This document shows positions 17,033-25,038 of a DNA stretch of 64,000 bases, piece by piece. The position numbers and the translations under genes are program-made. Within the stretch, counting starts at the first letter, position 1; the number at the start of each line of letters is the position of its first letter. The stretch covers positions 62,001 to 126,000 of the forward strand of contig JAFQQM010000023.1 of NCBI GenBank assembly GCA_017410585.1, in the 5' to 3' direction. The notes beneath the pieces were generated by a model that searched no databases, was not told where the DNA came from, and saw only the letters and a program-made list of their open reading frames with translations. This DNA comes from Clostridia bacterium (GTDB taxonomy: Bacteria; Bacillota; Clostridia; Oscillospirales; Acutalibacteraceae).

Positions 17033-18044
17033 TCTCGGTACTTCCAAGGTCGCAATCTATATCGACGGCCACGGCGTTGTTTTGCGTGAGCCGGCAGTTA
17101 TCGCGGTCAACCGCGAGACCGATAAACTGATTTGCGGCGGGCAGGAAGCGTGGAATATGATCGGCCGTGAACCGCCCAGCATCAAAGTCGTGATGCCGCT
17201 GTCGCACGGTACGATCTCCGATTACGATTATGCCGAACGGATGATCAAATTGTTTGTCCGCCGCGTATGCTCGTACAAAATGATCAAGCCGCGTGCCGCC
17301 GTCAGCGTGCCGACGTCGGTGACCGAAGTGGAAACACGCTCGGTGATGCAGGCAGTGACTGCCGCCGGCATCCGGCAGACTGTCCTCATCGAAGAACACG
17401 TAGCAGCCGCTATCGGCGCTGGGTTGGATATCAGCCAACCGCGAGCCAGTATGGTGGTGGATTTCGGTGCCGGCACGACCGATATCGCTATTTTATCGGT
17501 TGGCGGTGTGGCGGTTGAGTCCTCCATCCGTAGTGGCGGAATGGATCTGGATGACGCCATCTTGCGGCTGATGCGCACCGAATATGCTTTGGTAATCGGC
17601 AAGCCGACGGCAGAACTAATTAAAAAGAGCATCGGCTATGCCGCCGATGCTCCGGAAGAAGTAACGATGAACGTACCCGGTCGGGATGCTGTCACCGGCT
17701 TGCCGGTGGTACGTGCGGTTTCCGCGACAAGTATTTGTAAAGCCATTGATGAAACGCTGATTTCTTGGGAAATGGCCATCCATGACGTTTTGGAGGATTG
17801 TCCGCCCGATCTGGTCAGCGATATCTATACCGATGGCATTGTGCTGACGGGCGGAGGTGCACTTCTGAAAGGGCTGGACAAGCGTCTGTCCAACTATATC
17901 GGCACGCCGTGCCGCGTAGCGGATGCACCTGCCGATTGTGTCGCTATCGGTACCGGTATTGCTCTGCGCCGTGCCAAGGGAAATTCCGCTTATAACGTCA
18001 ACGAATTCGAATACGATTTTGCGGAATGGTCGACCGATCATTGA
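17007..18044 (+). CDS. mreB: MreB/Mbl-family actin-like protein
   Basis: A 345-residue bacterial actin that guides elongasome peptidoglycan synthesis under the membrane. Nucleotide-binding blocks are GIDLGTSKVAIY at 7-18, VVDFGAGTTDIAIL near 150, and IVLTGGGALLKGL near 285. ATG 17007 has AAGGAAGG upstream and overlaps comFC by 26 bp. No mreC or mreD follows, so this is a stand-alone paralogue (an Mbl or MreBH equivalent cannot be separated by eye), in an unusual recD2-comFC-mreB arrangement. Its 3' end overlaps the converging recombinase gene by 7 bp. Confidence 0.92.
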   Translation: MAGARLGIDLGTSKVAIYIDGHGVVLREPAVIAVNRETDKLICGGQEAWNMIGREPPSIKVVMPLSHGTISDYDYAERMIKLFVRRVCSYKMIKPRAAVSVPTSVTEVETRSVMQAVTAAGIRQTVLIEEHVAAAIGAGLDISQPRASMVVDFGAGTTDIAILSVGGVAVESSIRSGGMDLDDAILRLMRTEYALVIGKPTAELIKKSIGYAADAPEEVTMNVPGRDAVTGLPVVRAVSATSICKAIDETLISWEMAIHDVLEDCPPDLVSDIYTDGIVLTGGGALLKGLDKRLSNYIGTPCRVADAPADCVAIGTGIALRRAKGNSAYNVNEFEYDFAEWSTDH

Positions 18045-19036
18045 TCTTCACTCTTGTTCTGCTTTTTATCGAATTTCACGTGAGCAAGCGGGTTGCTTTC
18101 AGCGGCTTCGCGAATCTGCTTTGAAGATAAATGGGTATAGATTTCCGTTGTCCCAAGGTTTTCGTGACCTAAAATGTCCTTTAAAACACGAATATCCGTC
18201 CCGCCTTGCTGATACATCAGCGTGGCGGCGGTGTGTCGCAGTTTGTGAGTCGACATAGACTCAGCACCCGGAATCCTGCTCAAATACTGCTTGACGACGT
18301 AGTGAACGCCCTGAAGCGAAATACGTTGCTTTCTGGCGCTTAAAAACAATGCTTCCTTGTCGTGTACGCCGTCGATCGGGCGCACTTCGAGATAGGCTTG
18401 GATCGCGCTCCAGCAAGCATCGTTTAAGTACAACTGACGCTCTTTGTTGCCTTTTCCGAGCACACGCAGGGTACGTTCCGAGGAAATATCCGATAGATTG
18501 AGTCCAGCCAACTCGGCGCGACGAAGCCCACAGTTGAGAAACAACGTCAGCATACAATAATCGCGCTGCGCAAATTCACCGGTGGGTGCTTTCAGCAATT
18601 CCAAACTTTGCTCCATCGTGAGATACTTCGGAAGCGATTTCTTGGATTTCGGGGTATCCAATCCTTGAATCGGATTGTGGTCCAGACGGTGGCTGATATC
18701 GGTCAGATACTTAAAAAACATACGCAACGACGTGGTCTTGCGCGCCCGCGTCGTACTGATATTGTCGCGTTCATTCTTGGTGTAATTGAAATATTCATAG
18801 GCATCCAAAAGGGTTACACCACGCAACAGATCCACGTCGATATCCAAAATATCGATTTCCTCATCCGGCAGGGAAGAGGGGACAAGCCCCTTCATTCGCT
18901 TGTAATGGCGGAAAAAGGTGCGTAAATCGATAAAATACTCGTTAACCGTACCGGCAGATCGCCCTTTAACGACTTCCATATAACCCAGAAACTCGCGGAG
19001 GATCGGCGAACATTGCGCCAAGTATTCCTTTTTCAT
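18038..19036 (-). CDS. XerC/XerD-type tyrosine recombinase
   Basis: A 332-residue site-specific recombinase with a SAM-like N-terminal core-binding domain (about 5-115) and a C-terminal catalytic domain. The active-site set is complete: Arg172 in NCGLRRAEL, a Lys in GKGNKERQLYL, His264 and Arg267 in HKLRHTAA, His291 in LGHENLGTT and Tyr300 in EIYTH. It is slightly longer than a typical Xer protein (about 300) because of inserts before residue 100 and a Lys-rich tail. ATG 19036 follows GGAAGGAG by 8 nt. It may be the chromosomal dimer-resolving Xer or an element-specific integrase; no other phage or element genes are nearby, which favours a housekeeping role. Confidence 0.9.
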   Translation of the reverse strand: MKKEYLAQCSPILREFLGYMEVVKGRSAGTVNEYFIDLRTFFRHYKRMKGLVPSSLPDEEIDILDIDVDLLRGVTLLDAYEYFNYTKNERDNISTTRARKTTSLRMFFKYLTDISHRLDHNPIQGLDTPKSKKSLPKYLTMEQSLELLKAPTGEFAQRDYCMLTLFLNCGLRRAELAGLNLSDISSERTLRVLGKGNKERQLYLNDACWSAIQAYLEVRPIDGVHDKEALFLSARKQRISLQGVHYVVKQYLSRIPGAESMSTHKLRHTAATLMYQQGGTDIRVLKDILGHENLGTTEIYTHLSSKQIREAAESNPLAHVKFDKKQNKSEDQ

Positions 19037-19785
19037 AGTTGCACTCCTTCCGTGAAACAGTTTCACGTTAGTTTGATTGTTTAAGGGGAAATAACGGCGG
19101 ACGCTGTTTTCGTTTCTGCGGCATAGTGACCGCCAAGGAAACGGTAAACGTACCAACACGGGCGAGGACTACGAACTTTTCCAAACATCCCAAGGAATCG
19201 GTCCTGATCTATTACCGGTACGTTTACTTGCTGAATGTTGCTCAAACCATCAGCAATTACGCATTTTTCTGCCAATTTCCTTAATTTGGCCGATTTCTCA
19301 AAAAACGGTATCGAACAGAAATTTTCCGCACAGAGACAACATCGTTCGGAAAATTTCTATCGTCTCCAGAGCAGAGTTGTTTTTCGCGATTTCTCAAAGA
19401 AACACCGCATCAAGGCTAATAAATAAAAAAATGATCAACGACCGAAGAAATGATCCATCAAACAGAAAAAGATTACGGTGAGAAACGCAAACCGATGCAA
19501 CGTTCGGCGTCTTGCTGAAAGTCGCACGATCCGGCACAAAATTCACAGATGGATAGAGGCGGTCTCAAAACACCAAAATACCGCCATTTGAGCCCCAAAC
19601 CATCGATTTCGCCGTTATTTCCTCCCCCGAACTATAGAAAATATTTATTTTGTATAGTAACCTGTGTTTTTATTATAGCACCTCTCCCGCGAAATTGCAA
19701 GAGATTTTTGCAATTTCAAGAGATTTTTACGATTTTACAATTGATCGTTTTATATTCTTTTATGTTTGTCATTCGGAGGTTTTTG
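19037..19785. repeat. Repeat-rich non-coding region upstream of the recombinase and hit
   Basis: About 750 bp without a convincing gene lie between the divergent recombinase and hit genes. From left to right it holds CGTGAAA-cag-TTTCACG (19051-19067) against the recombinase ribosome site; a direct repeat CGATTTCTCAAA at 19291-19302 and 19387-19398; between those copies a perfect 12-bp inverted repeat, AGAAATTTTCCG (19317-19328) and CGGAAAATTTCT (19347-19358) with an 18-nt loop; AAATTGCAA (19692-19700) facing TTGCAATTT (19708-19716); and CAAGAGATTTTT twice with a 19-bp period (19698, 19717). Base composition is more AT-rich than the flanking genes. These could be recombinase or regulator binding sites, or an untranslated RNA. 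Confidence 0.6.
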
Positions 19786-20148
19786 ATGAAGTGCGTGTTT
19801 TGTTCCATTGTTGCAGGTGAACTTCCCTGCAGAAAAATTTTTGAGGACGATAAAACGTTGGCGATACTGGATATTGCCGATGATGTTGACGGCCATATGT
19901 TGGTACTTCCGAAAACCCACGTAGAAAGCGTTTTGGATTGCGACAGTAAAACATTGGATGCCGTGATGCGCACCGTACAGGCCGTTTCTAAACACGTAAC
20001 CTCGGTCGGCTATGATGGCGTAAACATCTTAAACGCCAGCGGCAAGGCCGCCGATCAGTCTGTCCCCCACCTCCACTTCCATTTGATTCCCCGACGTTTT
20101 GGCGATAATCTGAATACGTGGCCAACGTTGCCGGGTGCTATACCATAA
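19786..20148 (+). CDS. hit: HIT-family nucleotide hydrolase, C-terminus replaced by an inserted element
   Basis: A 120-residue histidine-triad protein of the Hit/HinT group that hydrolyses nucleotide phosphoramidates or dinucleotides. CVFCSIVAGELP at the start is the Cys-containing N-terminus of the family, and the catalytic triad is PHLHFHLIPR near 100. ATG 19786 follows CGGAGG. The last codons and the stop (20140-20148) lie inside the terminal repeat of a 272-bp insertion. If the insertion is removed with one TATA copy, the frame continues for 13 more codons to TAA, giving 132 residues, the usual size. The catalytic core is intact, so the truncated protein may still work. Confidence 0.88.
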   Translation: MKCVFCSIVAGELPCRKIFEDDKTLAILDIADDVDGHMLVLPKTHVESVLDCDSKTLDAVMRTVQAVSKHVTSVGYDGVNILNASGKAADQSVPHLHFHLIPRRFGDNLNTWPTLPGAIP

Positions 20149-20414
20149 GCGAACCGAACCCCGCATCGCCGCCGCTATGTCTTTTGGGCGCTTTTCCCGT
20201 TTTCTCCTTTGAAAGGCGCCAGCCTATCGGCAGTCGAAAACACGAAAATCATCCCAAAATCCATAAAACCGGCGGTGCAAAGCAGTTTTTTGAAAAGAAA
20301 ACGGTCAGCGAGACAACGATGATTGCGAGCGCATACTGGCGTATGACGAGCAATCAGAGGACGCAACGCGCCGTTTTCTTTCTAAAAACCGTTGCGAGTT
20401 CGGCTCGCTTATGG
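20143..20414. mobile_element. MITE-like 272-bp inverted-repeat element inserted in hit
   Basis: The element begins CCATAAGCGAACCGAAC (20143-20159) and ends with its inverse, GTTCGGCTCGCTTATGG (20398-20414), 16 of 17 matching. Direct TATA copies flank it (20139-20142, 20415-20418) as a probable target duplication. It contains no gene with a ribosome site. Its right half can fold: AAAGAAAACGG pairs with CCGTTTTCTTT, and within that GATTGC/GCAATC and CATAC/GTATG. Removing the element and one TATA restores a full-length hit frame ending in TAA right before the ribosome site of the next gene. It would need a transposase in trans; the family is not identified. Confidence 0.82.
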
Positions 20415-20474
20415 TATAACCGATATCGACGAATTGCACAGTCAACTTTCCATGCTTTAAGAAAGGTTTCTACT

Positions 20475-21242
20475 ATGTCTAAAACTCCGTTGACCGAAGA
20501 GCAACGCCTCTTGCGCAAACGCCGCTTGATCGGCATTGCTGTTCTGATCCCGCTGTCGGCTCTGCTTGTTTGGATCGTTATTATTGCTTGGAACTTTATG
20601 AATCAATTTGAGGTTTCGGGACTTCCTCAGCCGCACACGGTGCAGGAATATCTGGACGTCTCTGCTGTCAAGGTGCAAGCCTTTGCTGATTATCTCGATC
20701 AATTCGGCGGTTTTTCGTGGATCATTATGATTTTGATCGAGATGTTGCAGATCGTTGTAGCGGTCGTTCCGGGCGGCATCACCGAGACCGCCGCCGGTTT
20801 CTTATTCGGCCCGATCGGCGGTGTGGTGATCTCTTGGATAGCCATCTTTTTGGCATACACACTCGTCTTCTTTCTTGTCAAGAAATTCGGCATCAAGTTG
20901 GTCGCACTGTTTATTGATCCGCGCAAGATCGACGAACTCAAATTTATCAACAGCGAAGGGCGTCTCAAACGCACCGTTTTCATTTTGTATTTGATTCCGG
21001 CATTACCGAAGGACGCATTCACCTATTTCTTCGGATTGACCCGCATCCGCTGGCGGGATTTTATTCTACTGTCACTGATCGGACGCACCCCCACGCTGAT
21101 CGCAACCATTTGCTTTGGTTGGCAACTTTCGGCCGGCCAGTTTTGGGTGGCGATCATTATCGTTGCGGCGATTTTTCTCTGCAGTGCTCTTGGTACGCTT
21201 TGGTATACCCGATATACGAAAACAAAACGATCGGATGAATAA
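20475..21242 (+). CDS. TVP38/TMEM64 (DedA-superfamily, VTT) membrane protein
   Basis: A 255-residue polytopic membrane protein of the TVP38/TMEM64 group. A first span (about 19-42) is followed by the VTT core with EMLQIVVAVVPGGITETAAGFLFGPIGG near 95-122, the family-typical loop G-R-[TL]-PTL near 213, and terminal spans. Relatives are lipid scramblase-like or transport undecaprenyl-type lipids; the substrate here is unknown. ATG 20475 is chosen because AGAAAGG lies upstream; the open frame further upstream belongs to the inserted element. Before insertion it would have followed hit by about 14 bp, so the element splits a former operon. Confidence 0.88.
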   Translation: MSKTPLTEEQRLLRKRRLIGIAVLIPLSALLVWIVIIAWNFMNQFEVSGLPQPHTVQEYLDVSAVKVQAFADYLDQFGGFSWIIMILIEMLQIVVAVVPGGITETAAGFLFGPIGGVVISWIAIFLAYTLVFFLVKKFGIKLVALFIDPRKIDELKFINSEGRLKRTVFILYLIPALPKDAFTYFFGLTRIRWRDFILLSLIGRTPTLIATICFGWQLSAGQFWVAIIIVAAIFLCSALGTLWYTRYTKTKRSDE

Positions 21243-21318
21243 TTTGAAACGGTCCTCGCATACTAAATAAGCCAGCCGGTTTTCGGCTGTAAATCTTTTG
21301 TGCGAGGTGTCTTTGAAA

Positions 21319-21645
21319 ATGACGAGACTGAAATGCGATGTAACCTCCTGCGCCAGCAATGCCAACGGCGGCTGTATGCGCAACGGAATCACCGTAGGCG
21401 GCGATTGCGCTGTCGGTGCTTGCGAGACGCGTTGCTGTTCCTTCTCCCTCGATCCCAGCGGCTCGATGAAGAACGCTTGCGGCGTGCCGGCAGAGGCTCA
21501 CCATCATATGCCAATCAGTTGCAATGCGAAAACCTGTATGTATAACAACGCAGGTTGTTGCACCGCCACCGAAGTACACGTCGGCGGTTCGGGTGCTTAC
21601 GCAGAGGCGCAGACCTGCTGCAATACTTTCCGCGCCCGCAACTAA
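21319..21645 (+). CDS. DUF1540 protein, two Cys-rich repeats
   Basis: A 108-residue protein with two DUF1540 modules of about 40 residues. The first runs from LKCDVTSCASNANGGC to CCSF and the second from ISCNAKTCMYNNAGCC to CCNTF. Each carries six or more cysteines spaced C-x4-C-x(6-7)-C...C-x(3-4)-CC, suggesting metal binding or disulfides. The family is frequent in spore-forming Clostridia, but its function is not established. Start ATG 21319 has GCGAGGTG upstream. The gene is followed by its own terminator. Confidence 0.85.
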   Translation: MTRLKCDVTSCASNANGGCMRNGITVGGDCAVGACETRCCSFSLDPSGSMKNACGVPAEAHHHMPISCNAKTCMYNNAGCCTATEVHVGGSGAYAEAQTCCNTFRARN

Positions 21646-21656
21646 ATCGTCATAAA

Positions 21657-21690
21657 TAAAAAGCAGCCGGAATCATTCGGCTGCTTTTTA
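21657..21690 (+). terminator. Intrinsic terminator after the DUF1540 gene
   Basis: AAGCAGCCG pairs with CGGCTGCTT across an eight-base loop, followed by a T run, 15 bp after the stop. Confidence 0.92.
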
Positions 21691-21714
21691 TTCATTGGGA
21701 GGAAATGATATTTT

Positions 21715-22215
21715 ATGCGTAAAACTGTTTCACATACCTTTTCGCCCTTCATTCCGAAGGGCGCCGTTATATTGATATTGGGAACGATGCCTTCCCCTCG
21801 CTCGCGCCATATCGGATTTTACTACGGGCATCCGCAAAACCGCTTCTGGAAGGCGCTTGCCGGCGTTTTCGATGAAGCGGTCCCTGTGACCATTGACGAG
21901 CAAAAATCGTTTTTGACACGCCATAAAATTGCCTTATGGGATACCTTGGCTTCGTGTGAGATCGACGGCGCCGACGATAGCAGTATACGGCATCCGGTAC
22001 CGAATGACATCGCCGCCGTTTTGAAACAGTACCCCATACGCGCCGTGTTTACGACCGGCACGAAGGCGACGGAATTCTACCGACGCTTGATTCAGCCGGA
22101 GACCGGTATTGAGGCGTTGCCTCTCCCCTCTCCCAGTCCCGCCAATTGCCGTTATTATACCCTCGAAACACTCACCGAGGCGTATCGTATCATCCGAAAC
22201 TATACCGAATTATAA
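21715..22215 (+). CDS. Hypoxanthine-DNA glycosylase (UDG family 6 type)
   Basis: A 166-residue member of the uracil-DNA glycosylase superfamily, DNA-deoxyinosine glycosylase group. The N-terminal LILGTMPSPRSRHIGFYYGHP and the following QNRFWKAL form the base-recognition and catalytic region, and LPLPSPSPANC is the C-terminal DNA-binding loop. The enzyme removes hypoxanthine formed by adenine deamination. GGGAGGAAA precedes ATG 21715. The stop overlaps the converging ydcF-like gene by 6 bp. Confidence 0.9.
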   Translation: MRKTVSHTFSPFIPKGAVILILGTMPSPRSRHIGFYYGHPQNRFWKALAGVFDEAVPVTIDEQKSFLTRHKIALWDTLASCEIDGADDSSIRHPVPNDIAAVLKQYPIRAVFTTGTKATEFYRRLIQPETGIEALPLPSPSPANCRYYTLETLTEAYRIIRNYTEL

Positions 22216-22998
22216 ACCGACAATAAACCATTCCCGCACGATCGCCAGCAGTTCACGAACGTAATAGGTCGGTAGCAGTCCCCATTTGGACGGCGCCGGT
22301 AAAGCGTATGCTTCAAAGCCAAGTTTACCGGCAATATGAATGGCACGGTATTCGTGAAATTCGTTGGTGACCAACAGCAAATCGCGGTTTAGGCCGTGTT
22401 CTGCGATGATCTCTTCCGCAAATAGCAGATTTTCGTAGGTCGAGGTGGAACGTTCCTCTTTATACAACCGTTCGGCGGCGATTCCTTTTTCGGTCAAATA
22501 GCGGTACATACATTCCGCCTCACTGATGGCATCCTGCGGGTCGTGACCACCGGCCAGAACCGCCACCGCATCAGGATGCTCGACCAAATAGTCGTAAGCC
22601 GTATCTAACCGCGATGCCAGCATCGCACTGGGATGATCGTAATTGACCGCACAGCCAAGGACAATAACCGTCGGATCGCCGACCGGTTTTTTGAGCGCTC
22701 CTCCGACCATCAAAGCGGTCAAGAGTATCGCTAGCACCACCAGCAACGAGCCGATCACCGCGGCAATCGAAAGTAACACGCGGCCGAGTTTTTTCTTCCA
22801 CCAACGCTTCAAAAGCGACGATAACTTTTCAAAGAAAAGCACGACCGCCATCAACAGCAAGCACAGCAACAGCCCCACAATATTGCCGACGTTGATGACA
22901 TTGACGGCTACAGGCGCCACAAACGCCACAACACCCATAAACAGCAACAGCATCAGTAATATCCGCGCGATTATTTTAATTGGCTTTTTGCACATCAT
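22210..22998 (-). CDS. YdcF family (DUF218) membrane-anchored protein
   Basis: A 262-residue protein with N-terminal hydrophobic spans (about 7-30, 36-57 and 75-100) and a DUF218/YdcF domain. Visible family blocks are VIVLGCAVN, SAMLASRLDTAYDYL, VLAGGHDPQDAISEAECM, STSTYENLLFA and LLVTNEFHEYRAI. Relatives such as SanA and ElyC act in envelope or lipid-carrier metabolism; the biochemical activity is unsettled. ATG 22998 is followed by a second in-frame ATG, with GGAG 7 nt upstream of the first. It converges on the glycosylase gene and is divergent from ispD, with its own promoter. Confidence 0.88.
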   Translation of the reverse strand: MMCKKPIKIIARILLMLLLFMGVVAFVAPVAVNVINVGNIVGLLLCLLLMAVVLFFEKLSSLLKRWWKKKLGRVLLSIAAVIGSLLVVLAILLTALMVGGALKKPVGDPTVIVLGCAVNYDHPSAMLASRLDTAYDYLVEHPDAVAVLAGGHDPQDAISEAECMYRYLTEKGIAAERLYKEERSTSTYENLLFAEEIIAEHGLNRDLLLVTNEFHEYRAIHIAGKLGFEAYALPAPSKWGLLPTYYVRELLAIVREWFIVGL

Positions 22999-23022
22999 AT
23001 ATCGTCTCCGTTTCTGTAATCC

Positions 23023-23051
23023 AGTATAACACGCCGCGCGGATTTTGACAA
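23023..23051 (-). promoter_or_regulatory. Sigma-A promoter of the YdcF-family gene
   Basis: On the minus strand TTGTCA, a 17-bp spacer and TATACT, ending 25 bp before the ATG. Confidence 0.75.
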
Positions 23052-23081
23052 GTACTGTCGGTTTCAAAGCCGTCACAATTC

Positions 23082-23110
23082 TTGACTTTTCACCGTGTTC
23101 GTAGTATAGT
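23082..23110 (+). promoter_or_regulatory. Sigma-A promoter of the ispD/tarI gene
   Basis: TTGACT (23082-23087), a 17-bp spacer and TATAGT (23105-23110), 28 bp before the ATG at 23139 and back-to-back with the ydcF-like promoter. Confidence 0.82.
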
Positions 23111-23138
23111 TATACTAATAAAAAGGAAGGTGGAAAGT

Positions 23139-23831
23139 ATGAAAACGTTGGCGGCGATCCTCGCCGGTGGTAGCGGTTCGCGCTTTGCCGGCAATCAACC
23201 AAAGCAATTCGTTTTACTCGGTGGCAAGCCGGTGCTTTGCCATTCGGTCGACGTTTTCGAGCAAAGCGACCGCATCGATGCCTTTCTCATCATTTCCCAC
23301 ACAGACGGTATCGATCACATCCGCTTTCTAGCCGAACAATACGGCTGGAAAAAGTTTTGCGGTGTGCTTCCCGGCGGTGCCACCCGTTCCGGTTCGTCGC
23401 AAGCGGCACTCGCGTATGCGGCCGCCAACGGATTCGATCGCTTACTGATCCATGACGCCGCCCGACCGCTTATTAACGAGGCTATGTTAGATCGGCTGTG
23501 TGACGGCTTAGAAGTTTACGATGCCGTTGTGGCGGCCGTTCCTGTCACCGATACCATTTCCGTCTCTGCTGACGGAAAAACCGTTGCCGAAACGCCGAAG
23601 CGCGAGTCGTTGTGGTCGATACAAACACCGCAAGGCTTTTCCGTGCCGGTCCTGCAACACGCCTATCGCTTGTTTAATGAAGATGCCGGCGCTGTCGCCA
23701 CCGATGACGGTGGCGTTGTTCGCCGCTATTTGCCCAATATTCCCGTTGGATTGATTCTCGGCAGCCGACGCGCGGCCAAACTCACCTATCCGGAGGATCT
23801 GTCCATTTTGGAGACGCTACTTTCCGAATGA
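23139..23831 (+). CDS. ispD: IspD/TarI-type cytidylyltransferase
   Basis: A 230-residue nucleotidyltransferase. ILAGGSGSRFAGNQPKQF at 7-24 binds CTP; LLIHDAARPL near 103, AAVPVTDTI, LWSIQTPQGF and TDDGGVV follow in family order. The best reading is IspD, which makes CDP-methylerythritol in the MEP isoprenoid pathway. The next gene is a TagF-like glycerophosphotransferase, however, so the close relative TarI (CDP-ribitol synthesis for teichoic acid) is a real alternative. The IHDAARPL block reads more like IspD. AAGGAAGGTGG lies upstream of ATG 23139. Confidence 0.85.
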   Translation: MKTLAAILAGGSGSRFAGNQPKQFVLLGGKPVLCHSVDVFEQSDRIDAFLIISHTDGIDHIRFLAEQYGWKKFCGVLPGGATRSGSSQAALAYAAANGFDRLLIHDAARPLINEAMLDRLCDGLEVYDAVVAAVPVTDTISVSADGKTVAETPKRESLWSIQTPQGFSVPVLQHAYRLFNEDAGAVATDDGGVVRRYLPNIPVGLILGSRRAAKLTYPEDLSILETLLSE

Positions 23832-23844
23832 AAGGAGGCATACC

Positions 23845-24993
23845 GTGAAGGAACTGATTAAAACAGCCGGTAGTTTTGGTATCCGCACCGCTATGCGACT
23901 GTTTCACTTACTGCCGATCAAGAAAAAGCAGGTGTTCTTTTCCGCTTATTCCGGCCATCAATACACCTGCAATCCCAAATATATCAGTGAATATTTAAGC
24001 AAGACTTACCCCGAACTGCAACTCGTTTGGTGCTACCGTGATAAACCGTTTGACGCCGCACCGGCGCAATCACTCGTCCGGTACGGCTCGTTTTCCTATT
24101 ATCGCGCAATATTGACCTCCGGCGTTGTCGTAATGAACGACCTTCAAAATTGTTCCTATATCCCCTTCCGCAAGAAGCAAACAGTCATTCAAACGTGGCA
24201 CGGAAGCGGTCTCTATAAGAAAGTCGGCCGAGACGTTCCCAATAACACGTTTTGGAACGATCGTCGCCTCCGCTGGACGACCAAACGCATTGCCTACTTC
24301 ATTTCCGGTGCCGCCGCCTTTACCGAAACGGTCATACGTGGCGCTTTTGGGTATGATGGCGAAGTGAAATCCTGCGGTCTGCCGCGCAATGATATCCTGT
24401 TAAATGCCGCGTGTCGCGATGAAATTGCCAAAAAGGTTCGCACTCGCCTCGGTTTAAAAGAGGATGCACACGTCATTTTATACGCTCCAACCTTCCGTGG
24501 CAGTGGGGATCCCAGCCAGCAGGAATTAGAGGCAGAGCGCGTACTTGCCGCCTGCCGGACTCGCTTTGGAAAAGAATGCGTTTTGCTGGTACGTTCCCAT
24601 CACACGCTGACCGATCGTCGTGGACAGACCGCCGCCGACACCGTTGACGTATCGCAATATCCCGATATGCAAGAACTGATCTGCGCCGCCGATTCTATGA
24701 TCTCGGACTACTCGTCCTGCATCTGGGACTTTTCCTTGACCGGCAAACCCTGCTTTATTTTTGCGGCCGATCTCACTGCCTATCGGGTCGACCGTGATTT
24801 CTATATGGACGTGTTCCGTTGGCCCTTCCCCATCGCACTTAGCAACGATGAATTGGAGACCGCTATTTTACAGTTTGACACCAACACATACGCCGAAAAC
24901 CTAAAAAGACATTTTAATGAACTCGGTTGCTGTGAGAGCGGTCACGCCTCGCAAACCGTCGGCGAGGATATCGCCCGACGCTGTGGTCTATAA
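23845..24993 (+). CDS. TagB/TagF-like CDP-glycerol glycerophosphotransferase
   Basis: A 382-residue peripheral glycerophosphotransferase-family enzyme. Family blocks are VFFSAYSGHQYTCNPKYISE, IQTWHGSGLYKKVG, a catalytic-type VILYAPTFRGSG, LVRSHHTL, and MISDYSSCIWDFSLTGKP near the C-terminus. Such enzymes add glycerol- or ribitol-phosphate units to wall teichoic acid linkage units or other glycopolymers. Start GTG 23845 has AAAGGAGG 7 nt upstream, and the gap to the cytidylyltransferase is 13 bp, so they form an operon. The acceptor is not known, and no other teichoic acid genes are in the window. Confidence 0.88.
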   Translation: MKELIKTAGSFGIRTAMRLFHLLPIKKKQVFFSAYSGHQYTCNPKYISEYLSKTYPELQLVWCYRDKPFDAAPAQSLVRYGSFSYYRAILTSGVVVMNDLQNCSYIPFRKKQTVIQTWHGSGLYKKVGRDVPNNTFWNDRRLRWTTKRIAYFISGAAAFTETVIRGAFGYDGEVKSCGLPRNDILLNAACRDEIAKKVRTRLGLKEDAHVILYAPTFRGSGDPSQQELEAERVLAACRTRFGKECVLLVRSHHTLTDRRGQTAADTVDVSQYPDMQELICAADSMISDYSSCIWDFSLTGKPCFIFAADLTAYRVDRDFYMDVFRWPFPIALSNDELETAILQFDTNTYAENLKRHFNELGCCESGHASQTVGEDIARRCGL

Positions 24994-24994
24994 C

Positions 24995-25031
24995 AAAAAA
25001 TCCCGCTTACTGTAAGGTAAGCGGGATTTTT
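24995..25031. terminator. Bidirectional terminator between the TagF-like gene and ftsH
   Basis: An AAAATCCCGCTTAC / GTAAGCGGGATTTT stem with a 6-nt loop and A/T runs on both sides. It serves both converging transcripts. Confidence 0.92.
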
Positions 25032-25038
25032 ATATAAT

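Noticed and set aside
19051..19067. CGTGAAACAGTTTCACG as a parS site
   Set aside because: The half-sites are in the opposite order from parS and separated by an odd base count.
19081..19275. A 64-codon minus-strand frame upstream of the recombinase gene
   Set aside because: The TTG start has AAGG only 3-4 nt away, the product has no family resemblance and the region is repeat-rich; not enough to call a gene.
19317..19358. The 12-bp inverted repeat as a dif site for the Xer-type recombinase
   Set aside because: dif arms are separated by 6-8 bp; here the spacer is 18 bp and the arms do not resemble known dif arms.
20118..20474. A possible 119-residue N-terminal extension of the TVP38 protein
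   Set aside because: The extension is read from the inserted inverted-repeat element; a ribosome site and normal family start support ATG 20475.
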